DNA of 64,000 nt, taken from NCBI GenBank assembly GCA_021234155.1, contig JAJEKV010000005.1, positions 28,441,202 to 28,505,201 of the forward strand. The letters are read 5' to 3'. Each line of letters starts with the position of its first letter. The stretch's first letter is position 1. The notes beneath the pieces were generated by a model. The model saw only the letters and a list, made by a program, of their open reading frames with translations, ran no database searches and had not been told where the DNA came from. This document shows positions 11,960 to 24,542 of the stretch, piece after piece. A program made the position numbers and the translations under genes. The DNA is from Isoetes taiwanensis (taxonomy: Eukaryota; Streptophyta; Lycopodiopsida; Isoetales; Isoetaceae).

Positions 11960-13200
11960 TTGCTACTGTTATGGTTTATTTCACGTTCTGTGATAGCCGA
12001 GAGCTGTTGCAGACTTAACCTGAGTAACGCCTCTGTTCCATCCACTTCCGGATTTCATTTAGTTCCACCCAATAAAGCAGAGGATTATGAGAACGGAGAG
12101 CCCTTGTCCCCAGCAGCCCGCATGTTTTCTCAGCCTCAAACGTCAATCTTCATTATTTGCATCGTTAAATTGAAAGACCCAATCCATAATATCCCTGCTT
12201 TCAAACAGGGTACCTTCGATACATTGATTCAACATAAGCGATTCTCCTCTGTTATGGTACTTCTTCTTTTTCTCTTTTGTTAGTATGCCCGTTGTTATAG
12301 TTTGGTTGGTAAACAGATCATAAAATTTGTTTCTAGACATATGATATTCAAAATTATGTCTCTGATTCTAAATTAACATCTGATTTTAAATTTAACCTCA
12401 GGAAAGAGAAATTTTTTTATTCTGATTTGAGTCTTAGATCTCTAACATGAATAATCATGATTCAGAGGTTAGATAAATGGGGACACGGTACAGACAGAGA
12501 TCGGCATAGATAAGCATGTAATTGTGCCATCAATTCCTAGCGAAGTAGGTTCAAGTGACTTGGTTGAAGAGTATGCATCTAATCTTTCATTGACTGGATC
12601 TTTTGAACCATCTAGACCGTTATGGAATGTCCATATTCTCGACGCAAGGTCAGAAAACTCAGCTGCAGCAATGATTTTAAGGCTATATCATTCTTTAGGA
12701 AAAGGTACTTCATTAATGTCATTCTTTTTGTCCTGTACAAGGAGAGTAAATGACCCTGACAAGCCACCTTCAGTTGTTCCCATGGCTAGAAAACAAACTC
12801 AAAGGTCCTATCTCCAAGTCATATGGAATTTTTTCCTTGTTATATGGTACAGTTTAATAAGTATTGTGAAGTTCCTGGCTACGTTACTATTTTTGGAGGA
12901 TAGCTTAACTCCTATCAAAGGGTTCGCAAGAGTCGAGCAGTTGCCTTACAAAATCTCATCTTTAAGTTTTTCCTTGAATGAGTTGAAAATTGTCAAAGCT
13001 GTTACTGGTGCGGTAAGCTTCTGATATTGTTTTCTTTACATAAGCTTTGGTTCGTTAAGAATTTGAGGTTGTTGCTGAATGGCAGACCATAAATGATGTC
13101 CTGTTGGGGATGATTTCTGCTGGAATTACAAGTTATTTACCGCAGAATCTCAGGTGTTTCATCAATGAAAGAGGTCTGCATATTCACCATCCAACTATTT
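11960..13200 (+). pseudogene. WS/DGAT (WSD1-type wax ester synthase/diacylglycerol acyltransferase), degraded
   Basis: Members esterify fatty alcohols or diacylglycerol for cuticular wax and storage lipid at the ER. Exon 1 ends at 12256 (ATG|GTAC) and carries the N-terminal motif GEPLSPAARMFSQP and FDTLIQHKRFSS. Exon 2, about 12466-13012, carries KHVIVPSIPSE and SRPLWNVHIL. The active-site motif HHxxxDG is YHSLGKG (12686-12706): the second histidine is kept, while the first histidine and the aspartate are lost. Exon 3 from 13086 carries TINDVLLGMISAGITSYL. Defects: no clear ATG before exon 1, a reading-frame break near 12476-12484 just after the exon 2 acceptor, altered catalytic residues, and no recognisable C-terminal half. 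The GH10 remnant follows about 550 bases later on the same strand. Family call is firm; exon borders are read from GT-AG signals only. Confidence 0.82.
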
Positions 13201-13755
13201 TTAACAAGAATCGTTTGAAATTCCATGTTCCTTCTTTCCGTAGATGTCAGTGTGAAAAAAGAAGTCCGACAACAAGATAGATATAATTTGAAAGGTCTTC
13301 AAATCACATAAAACATCGTTAATGAATATTAGACTATCAACGGACTTACAAGTTTGCTATTTGCCCAATTTATTACATGTACTCTTATTCATCTGCTATT
13401 CATAGTTGACAAATGCTAAAGTTTTTTCTTTCTTATCTGATCTGGTCTTCTGTTGGCATTTGTGATAATGTTACTTAATTGATATGTCATCTTTAGAGTG
13501 TCAGAGAATAATGGAGGAGGAACTAGGAAAGATTCTCTCAATGGCTACGTCTCTTATAATCTATTAGGCAATTCCCAGTGAGCTTATCATTTAACAATAT
13601 TTGGTGTTGTTTACTACTTTCATTTAGTAACTTACCATCCACTAATTAGAAGCAGCGACACATTTATCTAATTACATTCATAAATTCATAAATTGTGATC
13701 CTTCCCGTTCCAATTATCCTTTTAACAAGTGTAACTTCTTTCTTTGCAAAATCGT

Positions 13756-14469
13756 CTACAAGGTCAAGAGTTTCACAAATACCCGACAACCTCTGTATTT
13801 ATGAACGAATTTAATGTGATAGAAACTGCAATGACGATCCGAGTAGACTAGATGTTTACGTTAAGTAGTTGAAGAAATTGCGTATGGCGGTAAAGTGGTG
13901 GAGGGCATTGGATTGGAAGCCCATTTTAACCAACCTAACATTCCCTTCACGAGAGCTATTCTTGACAAGATGGGTTCCTTAGGCATGCCAATATGGTTGA
14001 CAGAACTGGACATCATAAATTCAACTAATCAGGTCATCTTCTTTACTTTATTTTTTCAAAATTTTATCTCTTCTTATCATTATTATTATTATTTCATATT
14101 CTCCCATTTAGGGTTTTTTATTATTTAATATCTCCCTTTCAGCATTTTAAAGTACTAGGGTTTATGCATATGCAGGCTTCTTGCTTGAGGGATTGTCATG
14201 TGGTCGGCGTTACACCCAAGTGGGTGTTGGAGAATGTGCCTCACAGATTGATAGTTGAACAACCTACCAACTGGAGATGTTGTTGATGCATTTCTTGGGG
14301 AAATATTGATCACGGGAGAACGTAAAGTTATTGATCAAAGTGGGTCTTTTCGGTTCCAGTTACCTATCGCCAATATAAAGTAGAAGTTAGATATGGCAAA
14401 GAAAGGGTGTCGACTATATTTACACTCAGACCAACTAACGAAGTACAAGAGGTCATCGTTACAATTTGA
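13756..14469 (+). pseudogene. GH10 endo-1,4-beta-xylanase, 3' half only, with stops
   Basis: Plant GH10 proteins cut xylan backbones in the wall. Visible family landmarks in order are FMNEFNVIET (13798), VEGIGLEAHFNQPNIPF (13898), the nucleophile segment PIWLTELDI (about 13990), IVMWSALHPSGCWRMCLTD (about 14196) and the tail TGDVVDAFLGE, GERKVIDQSGSF and YKVEVRYGKERVSTIFTL, ending at 14469. An intron of about 140 bases with GT near 14033 and AG near 14175 separates two of these. Damage includes a frame shift after VIET, a TAG at 13866-13868, consecutive TGA TAG codons just before the TGDVVD segment (14251-14256), and another frame shift after GSFRF. The N-terminal half with the acid/base glutamate is absent. 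It is clearly dead. Confidence 0.85.
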
Positions 14470-16387
14470 TAGAGGCATAGGACTATTAAAAAAATGAAAT
14501 TCCATTCAATTCTAGACAAAAAATCGTAGAAAAAATTTATTTATCTATTTATTTATTTATTTCTTTTGAAGGCGAGATATTTTTATTTATAATATAAATA
14601 TGGTATACAAGCTTATTTATAAGCCTCTTAACAGGCTAGATTGAAAAAATTTGCACCACAGTCAGATGACCTTTATAAACTTTTTGAATGCATGCATTTA
14701 TTTAGATTCCATTGAGTTGGGCAAGTAGATCCATGCTCTTATAATGAAGGCTCAATATGGTTTGAGCATTGTTAAGTACGATGGTCATTGACATGTATTG
14801 CAGCTGTGGAAGCATAGGTGATGGTTACCACATGTTTTACGGATTGTCTGCATGCAATATTGCAGCATGGACCGCTATTATTTTAGGTCAATAATCTTAA
14901 AAGTTGGTCGACCAAGCACGCTTTGAAACTAATTTCACCATCAACAATAACCTTTAGTTTTAAGCAATCACTAAGAGCTATGATATTTTATCAAATGCTA
15001 AATCACATTGTGACACAACTAAAAGACATAAAAAAAATATCTTTTTCATGTACATCTTGTTGATCAATAAAAGATGATGGATTTTATGTTGTGGAGAAAC
15101 CATATTGTGGCTCGAATAACCAGGAATTAATATTTCTAATAGGAATTACCCAGTTGATAATAGTGTCCACTATTTTCCGTGCATGTTGTTCTTTAGACTA
15201 ATTTCAGACTAATTTCGTTCGATGGCAATATACCCCATAGGATCATAGGATCGTAAATATGGAGAAATAGAGCTTGTTGCTAAGATCTTTATGATAAATT
15301 CCTCATATAGTGTCGATAGAACTCCTTGCTAAGACTTCATCGTATATTCCTCATACAAGTATTTCTATCACAAATGACCAGTTGACTTGACACTCTAATG
15401 TTCGAGAAATACATAATAGGATGCTATTAGATTATAAGTGTTTCTAGACAATTTCTATCAGTCTGCAGAAATCAATTCTTTTCGCGAACTAACTTTTAGC
15501 TTTCTTCGATTGACAAACATTCTATGATACTTGAATTCAACTTGAACAAATAAGATTTTGGGGTTTACATATGAGTATATGCTAGGACAAAGACTATGAA
15601 ATTATATGAAATTATATAGCAATGTTGACTCCTCGAACTTCCGCTATGACTTCCTCTAACCTAATTCTTGACACTCAACATTAAATACTGATCTTTTTAA
15701 GCTTGGATTTTACTCCCAAAGCTCCATAAACCATAATTTGATAAACCCATTGATAGTACAAAAACTTGTGTAAATATACTTTGATAAAGATGATAAACAT
15801 GGAAATTATTGGACCTTATAACTAAACTAATAAAGAATGCGACATATTGGTGGCTATGGTCTTTTGTCCTTCATCATGTGTCCGAAAGACCACTTTTTGT
15901 TAAATGAATTTAATTGAGTTGATTTGATTTTTATCGCTCGTGGACAAGGTGTGCAAACATTATTGCCAAAGAACCAATTTATAACACGCAAAGAGACCTC
16001 TTTCATTATGTGTAGAAGGCTACTTTTTGTTTAAAAAAGGTATGCATACATCATTGCCAAAGAGCCAATTTATAACACTCAAAGGGAAGGCTGGGCTAGA
16101 GAAAGATCCTAGGCTTTATAGCATAGAAGCGTCAAAGAATAATAAAGACGTGTACTTTAAGAAAAGCACGTTCGATTCTGAAAAATCCGGCGACACCACG
16201 AAATTATAGGGCCAAGCGGCGGGATTTTTTTCTTTGCGAAAAGCGAGTCGAGATTGACTCGATTCAATCCGTCGACCCCTGCCTCCATCCCCTTCCGGTC
16301 CAGCCCTGCTGTCCCCTTCTAGCAGAAGGCGCCGCCAATATTTCCAGTGAAAAGGAGGAAAAGCAAAAAGGACAAAATTCGAGTCTT
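14470..16387. other. AT-rich spacer with a short direct repeat
   Basis: No gene recognised. A small TTTA run lies at 14536-14563. GCAAACATTATTGCCAAAG with flanks at about 15948-15993 is repeated at 16039-16086 (offset about 91). Nothing else is visible. Confidence 0.5.
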
Positions 16388-16524
16388 GGATTTTTTATTT
16401 GGCAAATTTTTGTGAGCATAAAATTTCGCCTGAAATTTTCAGCTGACGTGGCGGGGCCACTCGCGGCTGATGCCGCTCGTGGCGAAATTTTCAGGGCGAA
16501 ATTTTCAGCTCACAAAAATTTCGC
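16388..16524. repeat. Nested inverted repeat (fold-back, MITE-like)
   Basis: Outer arms GCAAATTTTTGTGAGC (about 16391) and GCTCACAAAAATTTCGCC (about 16504) pair with one mismatch. An inner near-palindrome GCCACTCGCGG / CCGCTCGTGGC (about 16457-16484) pairs at 9 of 11. GAAATTTTCAG occurs three times between the arms. The core contains TGACGTGGC. The GC-rich core contrasts with AT-rich surroundings. It could be a small transposon or a local fold-back; no target duplication was found. Confidence 0.55.
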
Positions 16525-19500
16525 CTTCCGAAATTTTGACCACCTTAAAATTTCACCCTAATTCGACAATATTTTATACGGTGAAATTTTATGTTGAACT
16601 GTGGCGGCATTTTTGGCGGTATGCTTCGATTCTGTTTACGCACAACCCACAGCTTCTTCATCTTTGTTTCATGCCAATGCCGTAGCGGGGATAGAAGCCA
16701 AGGATCAAACCCGAAGCCAAGGATGCAAACCGTAAACGGCGGACTTTGGCTTTCCTTTTCAAAGTATGCAACTTGGCTTTCCTTTCGAGGTAGATTCACA
16801 TTTTAACCGTTTCTATCTTCTTCGAAGCAATGATCCTATGAGGAGTTTTTTTTTGATTGTTGAGGGAGTTCATAGCTTGATTCTTGCGGGGCCGAGTCAA
16901 TCCTTAGAATGAAGGCCTCACCTATTACAGTAGAGGGCCCCATTTGCAAATTTGGTTTTCTTTATTACGGAGATATCTGTTTTCGGACCTATTTTTTGTT
17001 TGAAGTTATGGCCCCGTTGTTTATAATCGGGATATCCTCCTTGCTTCACCATATATATGCTTATTGTCATCTGTCTCCATCCCAACAAAAGTCGTCCCAC
17101 GATTCTAAGTTCGCCCGACTCAAGATCCGACCTAACCACTACTTGATTTTTTTTTAATCTAGAGTTGAAGAATGTACATGACGACCACTTCAATGAAACT
17201 CGATGCTGAGGAATCCAAGAAGAATTTTTATGCGGTAAAAGAAATTCACCGCGTTGATGGAGGGTTGGTTGTGACTAGATGTTGACTTTGACTTCTAATG
17301 TGCAGCTTGACTCTTTAAATTCAATTCAAATTTACCTTAACTATTCAGTTTGAGCTTGCTCTAATCTAAGGTTTCTAGCAATACAAAATGTTAACTTAGG
17401 CGCTCTCGCCTTTTTACTATCAATGCCAGTGACATTGTTAAATTGTTTTGCACCTTTACACTTGTTGAGGTTGACCGAGCTTAATTTGACATGTTGCAAC
17501 ATTGATGTCACTACCAATATTTTAGCAAATGTATGGTCCTTTTGTTTTGAAAAAATTGGAGCACCATTGTCTTAAGAAAGAACAACTTTTCTTCTAGGAA
17601 ATGTTCAATTGATTTAACATCTTCAATGTTTCAAGGTTGTCAAGTTCCGAATACCATGGCAAAATCTTTATTCTCAAGGGTAGTTGAAAATATACGAAGT
17701 GACCACTTTACTGAAACCTAATGTTGAGCAATCTAATGAAAATTTTTGGGGAATATAAGAACAGAACCAATAAGGTGACTTAGAGTTTGGCCAGGTATTG
17801 ATCGCGATTATAACTCTGTCTTTGACTTTGATTTATTAGTTGTAGCTTTCGTTTCGATTCTTGCAACTTTGACTTTGACATCTTAGCAAGCTACCAGTCG
17901 ATTTGATATACTCCCTCATATCTTAACATATATAATTCTTATCGGAAGATGCTTTTTGGCATATTCGGTTGATTCCCGCCACGTATTTCCGGGGGGAAAA
18001 AATAGGGCTTTAAGAAAAAAAGATGAAAAATTGGCGGTACATTGCATACATTACGAGCATTGGCTATGGCGGCTCTTGTCAGGCAAAGCAATGACTTCGG
18101 GGAAGGGCTCAATGACTTCTAAGAAGAGCTTCGGAGATAAGATTTTTGGTGAGTGCGCCTTTGATCAAAATACCTTGATGGAGAGCTATGACGATTTGTG
18201 CAAAGCTATGAGAACAGGGCATGTTGGGGTTTTGGAGATCTGTGACCACGAGCTTAAAATTTCTTAGTTCACTCTGAGCAAGAACACATATGCGACATGG
18301 TGAGAGGAAAACTGGGTTTGGTAGAAAATCTTTGAAAGCAAATATTTGTTTAGTAGCAAAACCCCTATGTTTGATGCGTATCATGCCGCTATTGTAAACG
18401 CTGTTGGCGCGAACTTATGCGAATGCCTTGTCTTCTGGTGTCTAAAAGATAGAGAAATGTTGTTCATAACAACCATGAGATTCCCACTATTGAGCTCGTT
18501 TTTCTTTCGAGACTTCAAACCATCAACTTTTTTATTGGCCACTGAGTTTTAGGCCTGGGTGGATCCATATATGACCTGACCCTTAGCCCACCATCATGAT
18601 GGGCACCCTTCTCTTATTTCTCCCTCTTCTATTTCCATCACTCAATGGCAGCTAGTGAGTGGCCTTTGAGCCTAGGTGTCTTTGAAATTACCTTTCCCAT
18701 TCTAGTATGTATTAAACTTACAAGGTACCACGTGAAGTTGAGTTGAGTCTGAAAATTAGTGGACATAAAGAGGAAAATTAGTGGACATAAAGAGTTTGTG
18801 AGTGTAACTTTTAAACGTAACCTCCCAATGCGTATTGTTTATTTTAAATGCATAATTCGCATCTCATTTGTTAGTTTGTAGTTAGATTATTGTTCCTCAC
18901 TGATTTTTATTTCGTGGTCTAGTTGCAAAAGTTGCCCCATGATATTTGATTGTATGAAGCCGACCATGCAAAACACACCTAGTGTGAAAGAAACAGACAG
19001 ATCTAGCATCTATGAGCCTAGTGGAAATTTCCACTGTAAAAAAGACGACAGACCCATGGTCAAACCCTTGGTGAAATTCCCAATCAAACCTAATGTAGTT
19101 TTTTGAGGTCGAGGCAGTGTGAATTGTAGTCTTTTCTATAGTGGAATTGAGCATTCAAAAATCAAGAATGGAAGCATCAGTATTAGTTAGTTCTCTGAGT
19201 TGTTGTTGGTATTGAAGTATAGGGTAATCTCCATAGGGCATCACATGCCTAATCCTACAACTATAGGGATCATTATTTTATTTAATGGTTTTAGTTGTTG
19301 GTGTTGAACTGTAAGTAAAAGCTTTTTCTTTATTTTGCAAGTTCTAGTAAATACTTTAATTGTGTAGTACATCCGGTTCTTTCAATATTAATTGGTGTAG
19401 TTCATGTTGGAACTTATGCAAATATGTTAAAATGTTTCGTAATACCCAAACATGTTATATGTTTTTATTCTCCAATGTTTTCTAGGATACATGAAGTTCA

Positions 19501-20526
19501 AATCATTTTCATTGATTTCTATTTAGAATAGGTCCTCTGACACACCATCAGATACATACGTTTAACAGATGTTATATCTTCTCTCACCAAATCATATTTA
19601 GGATCTATCTTCATAAAATTTCCACACACATCCTAAAGTCTTGTCATATTTTGCAAGCTTTATGGTTTCAGCAACAAACGTTGCATCATCACGTATTGTG
19701 CCCACTTGCCTTTTTAGTTCACACTCAACGGTTAACAACTTGCCAGATTCAAGATTGAAGTGAGGGATATGGGAACAGTAATAATCCAGATGGGCCAATA
19801 TCAGTCTTCGAAAGGGAGTTATCCGTTGCACCAGTTGAGCCCACTTTCATACGACAAGTCCCCTTTCATAGTTGAACCCTCTTTCAGAGGACAAATGTGG
19901 GGCAAAATGGCAGTAAATCCGTACCACAAGAGCTTGTTTAGAACTAATTGTACAAATAGAATCCATTCAACATTTTGCTGTAATTCAGCTAGTCAGGGCA
20001 TACCATTTGACAACGAGCTGGAAAACCAAGTAAAGAGATAAATATCTTACATATGCACCCCGTTGCTTCTTCAGATAATGTATTTTTGTTCATAAATTGA
20101 ATATATTTCATTCGCTCGAAAGAAAAGTTTTCGAGAATTTAGAAGTTCCAAGCACCATCTGTCATCACTTGGTCTTGAGATCTCTGCAGAAGGCAATAAA
20201 ACTTGTATTAGAAATGAGCAAGGGCATGGGAGAGATCCAGAGAGATGGCTTAGAGAGATGGCTTACTGACAAATACTCAGCTTCCAAAGATACATGTTTT
20301 TCCATGAGCAAAAGAAAAATGCAGCAAGGAAAGACAGTGGCAACTCACCTTATATTTGATTGTGAAGCTTTTTCTTTTTAATCAGCATCAAAAGACCCGA
20401 ATCCAACCCACTTTACACATAGCCAAGCCTGAAATAAGGGGGAATTGACACTATTTACTAGCAAACACTGAATATTCCACCAGAAGATGGTACCATCTAC
20501 CTTTTTTAGAAATGAGTGCTCCACAA
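16525..20526. other. Spacer, no recognised gene
   Basis: Open frames such as 17956-18267 and 19598-19831 have no recognisable domains. Two loosely similar stretches, about 17165-17330 and 17695-17880, each with GTTGACTTTGACTT-type runs, look like an old duplication. A short near-palindrome GCCCACCATCATGATGGGC lies near 18585. I see no supported gene in these 4 kb. Confidence 0.45.
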
Positions 20527-20690
20527 TTATCCAACAATAACATAAGCACTTATCTTCTTACCTGCATAACGCGTGGCACATGCATCCATGAGGCTGAAAA
20601 AGCTTGCTTTGTCAAGTACCAAGCCTTTGAGTCTCATATGATACAGAAATTTAAACCCTTCATTCCTTGACCACGTGTAGTATAGCTTTC
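20527..20690 (-). pseudogene. PPR gene fragment
   Basis: On the minus strand about 50 codons read as one pentatricopeptide repeat plus the start of the next: WSRNEGFKFLYHMRLKG, LVLDKASFFSLMDACATRYA, then GKKISAYVIVG and a TAA at 20527-20529. The pattern matches the L-motif to S-motif junction (MRLxGLxxDKxxFxSLxxACA...GKxxHAYVI) of PLS-class PPR proteins. No further repeats are visible on either side, so this is an isolated scrap. It does not match the phrases of the 3.4-5.4 kb pseudogene closely enough to call it a copy. Confidence 0.65.
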
Positions 20691-22469
20691 AATGATTGTA
20701 TTTAATGTAATAACACAGATTAAATTTAACAATAGTTGCCTAATCCAATAATTACTTGTCTGCCACTTACATGTGCTCCAGATCATACTGCTTGCATGTG
20801 CTGCAAACATGCTGAACAAATATATACACCTTGTTCATCCCACGTCAAAATTAGAAGCCAAAATATAGTACTGGAATGATGGGAAGGCAATCTCTTCAGA
20901 GCCCCATTTTTGTTGGACAACTTGATAATTCAGGAGAGCAAGCCATGCCAAACTTTTGAAGGCCCATGTGCTATATAGGTTAGCCGGATGCTATATACCT
21001 TTGTCTAAAACCAGAGACTTGTGGTGTTCTGCAAACATAACTTGTCTTTCATAAAAATGATGTGCTCTTTCTCTAAACAGCTTCAATGTAATAGCATGAT
21101 GCGTCCCTATAATCTTATAAAAGAGAGTATGCCACGGCTTTCATCCTGTGGAAGGCAATTTCTTAATAATTTACTCAAAATGCACTTAATATACAACCAC
21201 CGCCTATCTAAATCTTAAAACTCATGTCCTGCTTATGTATTTCCACTACCTTTACATATGAAGGATATATCAGACTAGAATCCTAAGAGAATCACCTTTT
21301 CCCTTATTATACTTGCTTTTGCAAGCAGCAATTTCTAAAAAGCATTCAGCATATGTAGACCATGCCAAGCAAGTTAATATTTCCATATTAAACATGAAAA
21401 GTAACTGTTTTGCTTGCACCATATCAGACTTAGAATTCCTATCAGAATATAGAGCATCTCGGACGGTATACTTTGCTTCATCTCAGATTCGTATCTGTCA
21501 TACGTGACCATAACTTTTAATACGTCAAAGCGTATGTAAGTCTCCATATTTATCTATCATGCAATCTTATCTACCGACTCATGCAAAAACAGGGCTAAGA
21601 ACAGAGATCTTGCCATTCTTTTGGTATACGATAGATAATGCGATACAAAGTCTTTGGAATTTGATAAAAAGTTTAGGATGAGTACTTTTAAATAGATTAG
21701 AAACCAGATACAATGAAAAAACCTGGATTTAGTCGCTCCCATCCAGCTTTTGATTGTTTGTGTCTACGAATATAACTTAGACAGCCCGCTTGCTGTGACT
21801 TGCTTCCACGAGTACAGGCATCCTTAGCCAGTCTTGGTCCTCCCACAACATAGCAATAGATTATGCCACGGAGAAGCCGCTTAGAAGGAGAAATCAAAGG
21901 CAATAAGCGACTCTCAGTTATATTCTTAGGAACAAAAGCTCACACATCTACAATAATATCACACGAACATCCATCTGCCCCTAATGGTTGAGTCTTATGC
22001 AAGCCAGCCAAGAGAAATGAATGAGCAGAAGAAAGCTGATCAAAAAACCATGCAACGATAAATCTTTCATGAAACAATGAATCTTTCATGGCTCCTGCAA
22101 ATGTGCAAAAATACATGTAAGCACAGTCTATAGAAAATAAAAATGAAAGGAACAACAAAAGCTTTTGTGCAAGTTACCTGTCAGTAGAACACGATCGCTG
22201 CAAAATTGCCACTCAATCTTCAAGACCCTGAATGCGCACAACACTGAGAATAGAAATCCAATTCCCCCTGTATACTGAAAACAGTCGACCATCAGGGCTT
22301 CCGCTTCAACCAGCTTAGAGTTGTATCACTGAAATCATTGTATACACTGAAATAAATGTATCCGTCAAAACTCGGTGCCCCACCAGAGCATCTGATATAA
22401 TGGTTTTCGCGGCAGGAAAAAGTGCCTCAAAATAGGGCTCCTTGATCTGTGAAAGATTGGGCGAAATGC
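20691..22469. other. Spacer, no recognised gene
   Basis: Short frames only. A minus-strand stretch at about 22345-22452 (KEPYFEALFPAAKTIISDAL) is open, is preceded by an acceptor-like CTTTCACAG and looks coding-like, but I cannot identify a family. Nothing else is supported. Confidence 0.35.
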
Positions 22470-22665
22470 ATTATCTGGCATAATACTTGCCAAGTCGTCA
22501 AATTATTTTGCACATTATGCACTTGCCAAGGATCCTCAAGTTTCATTTGGAGGAATTGGGCTTCTAATTGAGATGATTGGGAATATAATAGTCCCTGAAC
22601 GAATTAACGGCCACAATTTGAGTAGATTACAAGTTTGTATGGGTGCATTTTTTGTAGACTGTTCA
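22470..22665 (+). repeat. Dispersed repeat, copy inverted to 29920-30100
   Basis: The stretch with AAGTCGTCAAATTATTTTGCAC, GAATTGGGCTTCTAATTGAG and GATGATTGGGAATATAA matches the reverse complement of 29920-30100 over about 180 bases with scattered substitutions. A second matching block (24085-24175 here, 29740-29795 there) lies downstream in the same order. The two loci are therefore inverted copies of one longer unit that differ by about 1.3 kb between the blocks. Confidence 0.7.
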
Positions 22666-23002
22666 ACAAATACGACTATGTTACTCGTTAGAGGAGACTT
22701 TGAATTTGACTTATCTGAGCCAAAGGCACCCCACCCTCCTTAGTGTGCCATGACATTTAGCAAATTTAATCACATTTACTTTGTTTTCTAGATAAACCAT
22801 TGCATCGAACTTATAAATACAAGAAATTTGCAGCCGCCAAAGCCGCCGAACATTTCTTTTCAAAAACTGTGCAGTTGGACCCCAGTTAACGTCCAACATT
22901 CTCTTCTGCAATGGCCAAGTGATTCTAGATTGATGTGAAGCAACTTCGTAAGATCTTACATTCTAACTCTAATTTAGAAATTACAAAATGGGAGAATATT
23001 TA

Positions 23003-23100
23003 CCTTGCATGCGATTAGTGAAGTAAGAGAAGCTCACAATAGCTCTTCAAGTGCTCTCAATGTCGTCGAGACAATAAGAAGGCCTTCTATTTATAAGATG
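23003..23100 (-). promoter_or_regulatory. TATA box and possible first exon of a minus-strand transcript
   Basis: On the minus strand a consensus TATAAATAG (23087-23095) is followed about 85 bases later by a splice-donor-like GCAAG|GTAAAT at 23003. This could be the start of a retrotransposon LTR or of a gene leader. The frame downstream (22711-22911) has no recognised domain. Inference from motifs only. Confidence 0.35.
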
Positions 23101-23290
23101 GAGTTTTGTTGGATGATCGACACACATGACTAATCTAGGGCTATATTTATGCCAAGTGCCTATATCACAACCGTGATGTAATCATTAATATCATTCGATA
23201 TATATTTCATATCCATAATTATCCTAAAATGGGTATCATTAAGATTCTATATATATTGGGATTGATATCTTCTAACAAATTTGCCAATGG

Positions 23291-23836
23291 CAAGAATAAT
23301 AAATGCAAAGTGCACACATGTCGTGCTTTGATAAGTCGCAATAAATACAAAGGCGTATTAATGGCCAAGAATAAATGCAAAGTGCACACATGTCGTGCTT
23401 TGATAATTCGCAATAAATGCAAAGCATTAATGGCCGCAATAAACGCAAAGTGCACACACGTCGCGGCTTTGATAATTCGCAATAAACGCAAAGCCGCATT
23501 AATGGTCGCATAATAAATGCAAAGCGTATTAATGGCCGCAATAAATGCAAAGGGTATAAATAGCCCCAATAAATGCAAAGTGCACACATGTTGTGCTTTG
23601 ATAATCCGCAATAAATGCAAAGCGTATTAATGGCGCAATAAATGCAAAGCATATTAATGGCTGCAATAAACGCAAAAGGTATTAATGGCTACAATAAATG
23701 CAAAGTGCACACATGTCGTGCTTTGATAATTCGCAATAAATTCAAAGCGTATTAATGGCCACAAAAATGCAAAGTGTATTAATGGTATAATAAATGCAAA
23801 GTGCACAAATCGCCATAAACGCGATGAATGCAACGT
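23291..23836. repeat. Mosaic minisatellite built from two unit types
   Basis: About sixteen units all begin CAATAAATGCAAAG. A short unit (about 27 bases) continues CGTATTAATGGCCG. A long unit (about 43 bases) continues TGCACACATGTCGTGC TTTGATAATTCG. The order is roughly B A B A B A A A B A A A B A A and a partial B. Each long unit can fold, CAAAG/CTTTG plus CAC/GTG around a loop. Open frames across the array on both strands are products of the repeat. Further decayed units run to about 23930. Confidence 0.9.
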
Positions 23837-24380
23837 GTCATTCTATGGTAATGCTCATATCTTCCTCCGCCATAAATGCTCATAAATGCCTCAAATCAAA
23901 TTAATGCCATAAATGCCTCAATGCAACGTGTCATGCTCTCCTAATTTGTAAGGAAGAAATTACGTGCGAACACAAAAATGTATCTGCCTTATAATAGGAA
24001 GGAAAACACATTTAAAATTGTGTAATTTTAGATGTCTCTTTCTTGCTTCTTTATACTGGTATTAAACTCTACCCCGTTTAGTTGATAATAATAGGAAGTA
24101 GTTATCTAATTTTGTTAAAAGGTTTTATCGTTTGGCAAAATTAGAGAACGTTCCACATTAGGGAACCTTTGCATGGGTTCAATTCCGTGGTGAACAACCC
24201 AAGTTTAATTCAAATTCAGTTTGTCTTTTTTTATTTGTGTATATGACTTAATACACTCCATCATAGTACAAAGACTTGTATAGTATACACATGCAATGCA
24301 GTATATTCTCTTTTAGGCATTTGCAACATGTCTTTACTATCCATCTGCTGCAGCTTAAGTGGTTTGTCATCTTTATGCAG

Positions 24381-24542
24381 ATCAAATGGTCCATGGCTTT
24401 TCAAAATTGGTCCCATTGCCTAGCGAAATGTTTCAGTCTATCCAATGCTCACAGACCTTCCTAGCAATCTACAAGATTGCTTTAGCACATTATCATATTG
24501 CACCTATAGATCTGCACCCAGAGCAAACTTTCAACGCTTTTG
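24381..24542 (+). other. Exon-like open stretch, family unknown
   Basis: About 54 codons (SEMFQSIQCSQTFLAIYKIA, HYHIAPIDLHPEQTFNAFG) are bordered by an acceptor TTTATGCAG and a donor TTTTG|GTAAGC. Amino acid composition looks coding, but I do not recognise the family and found no partner exons. It may be a leftover exon. Confidence 0.3.

Noticed and set aside
23219-23652. Minus-strand frames of 126-133 codons
   Set aside because: Translation of the minisatellite; repetitive residues follow unit length and no homology is expected.
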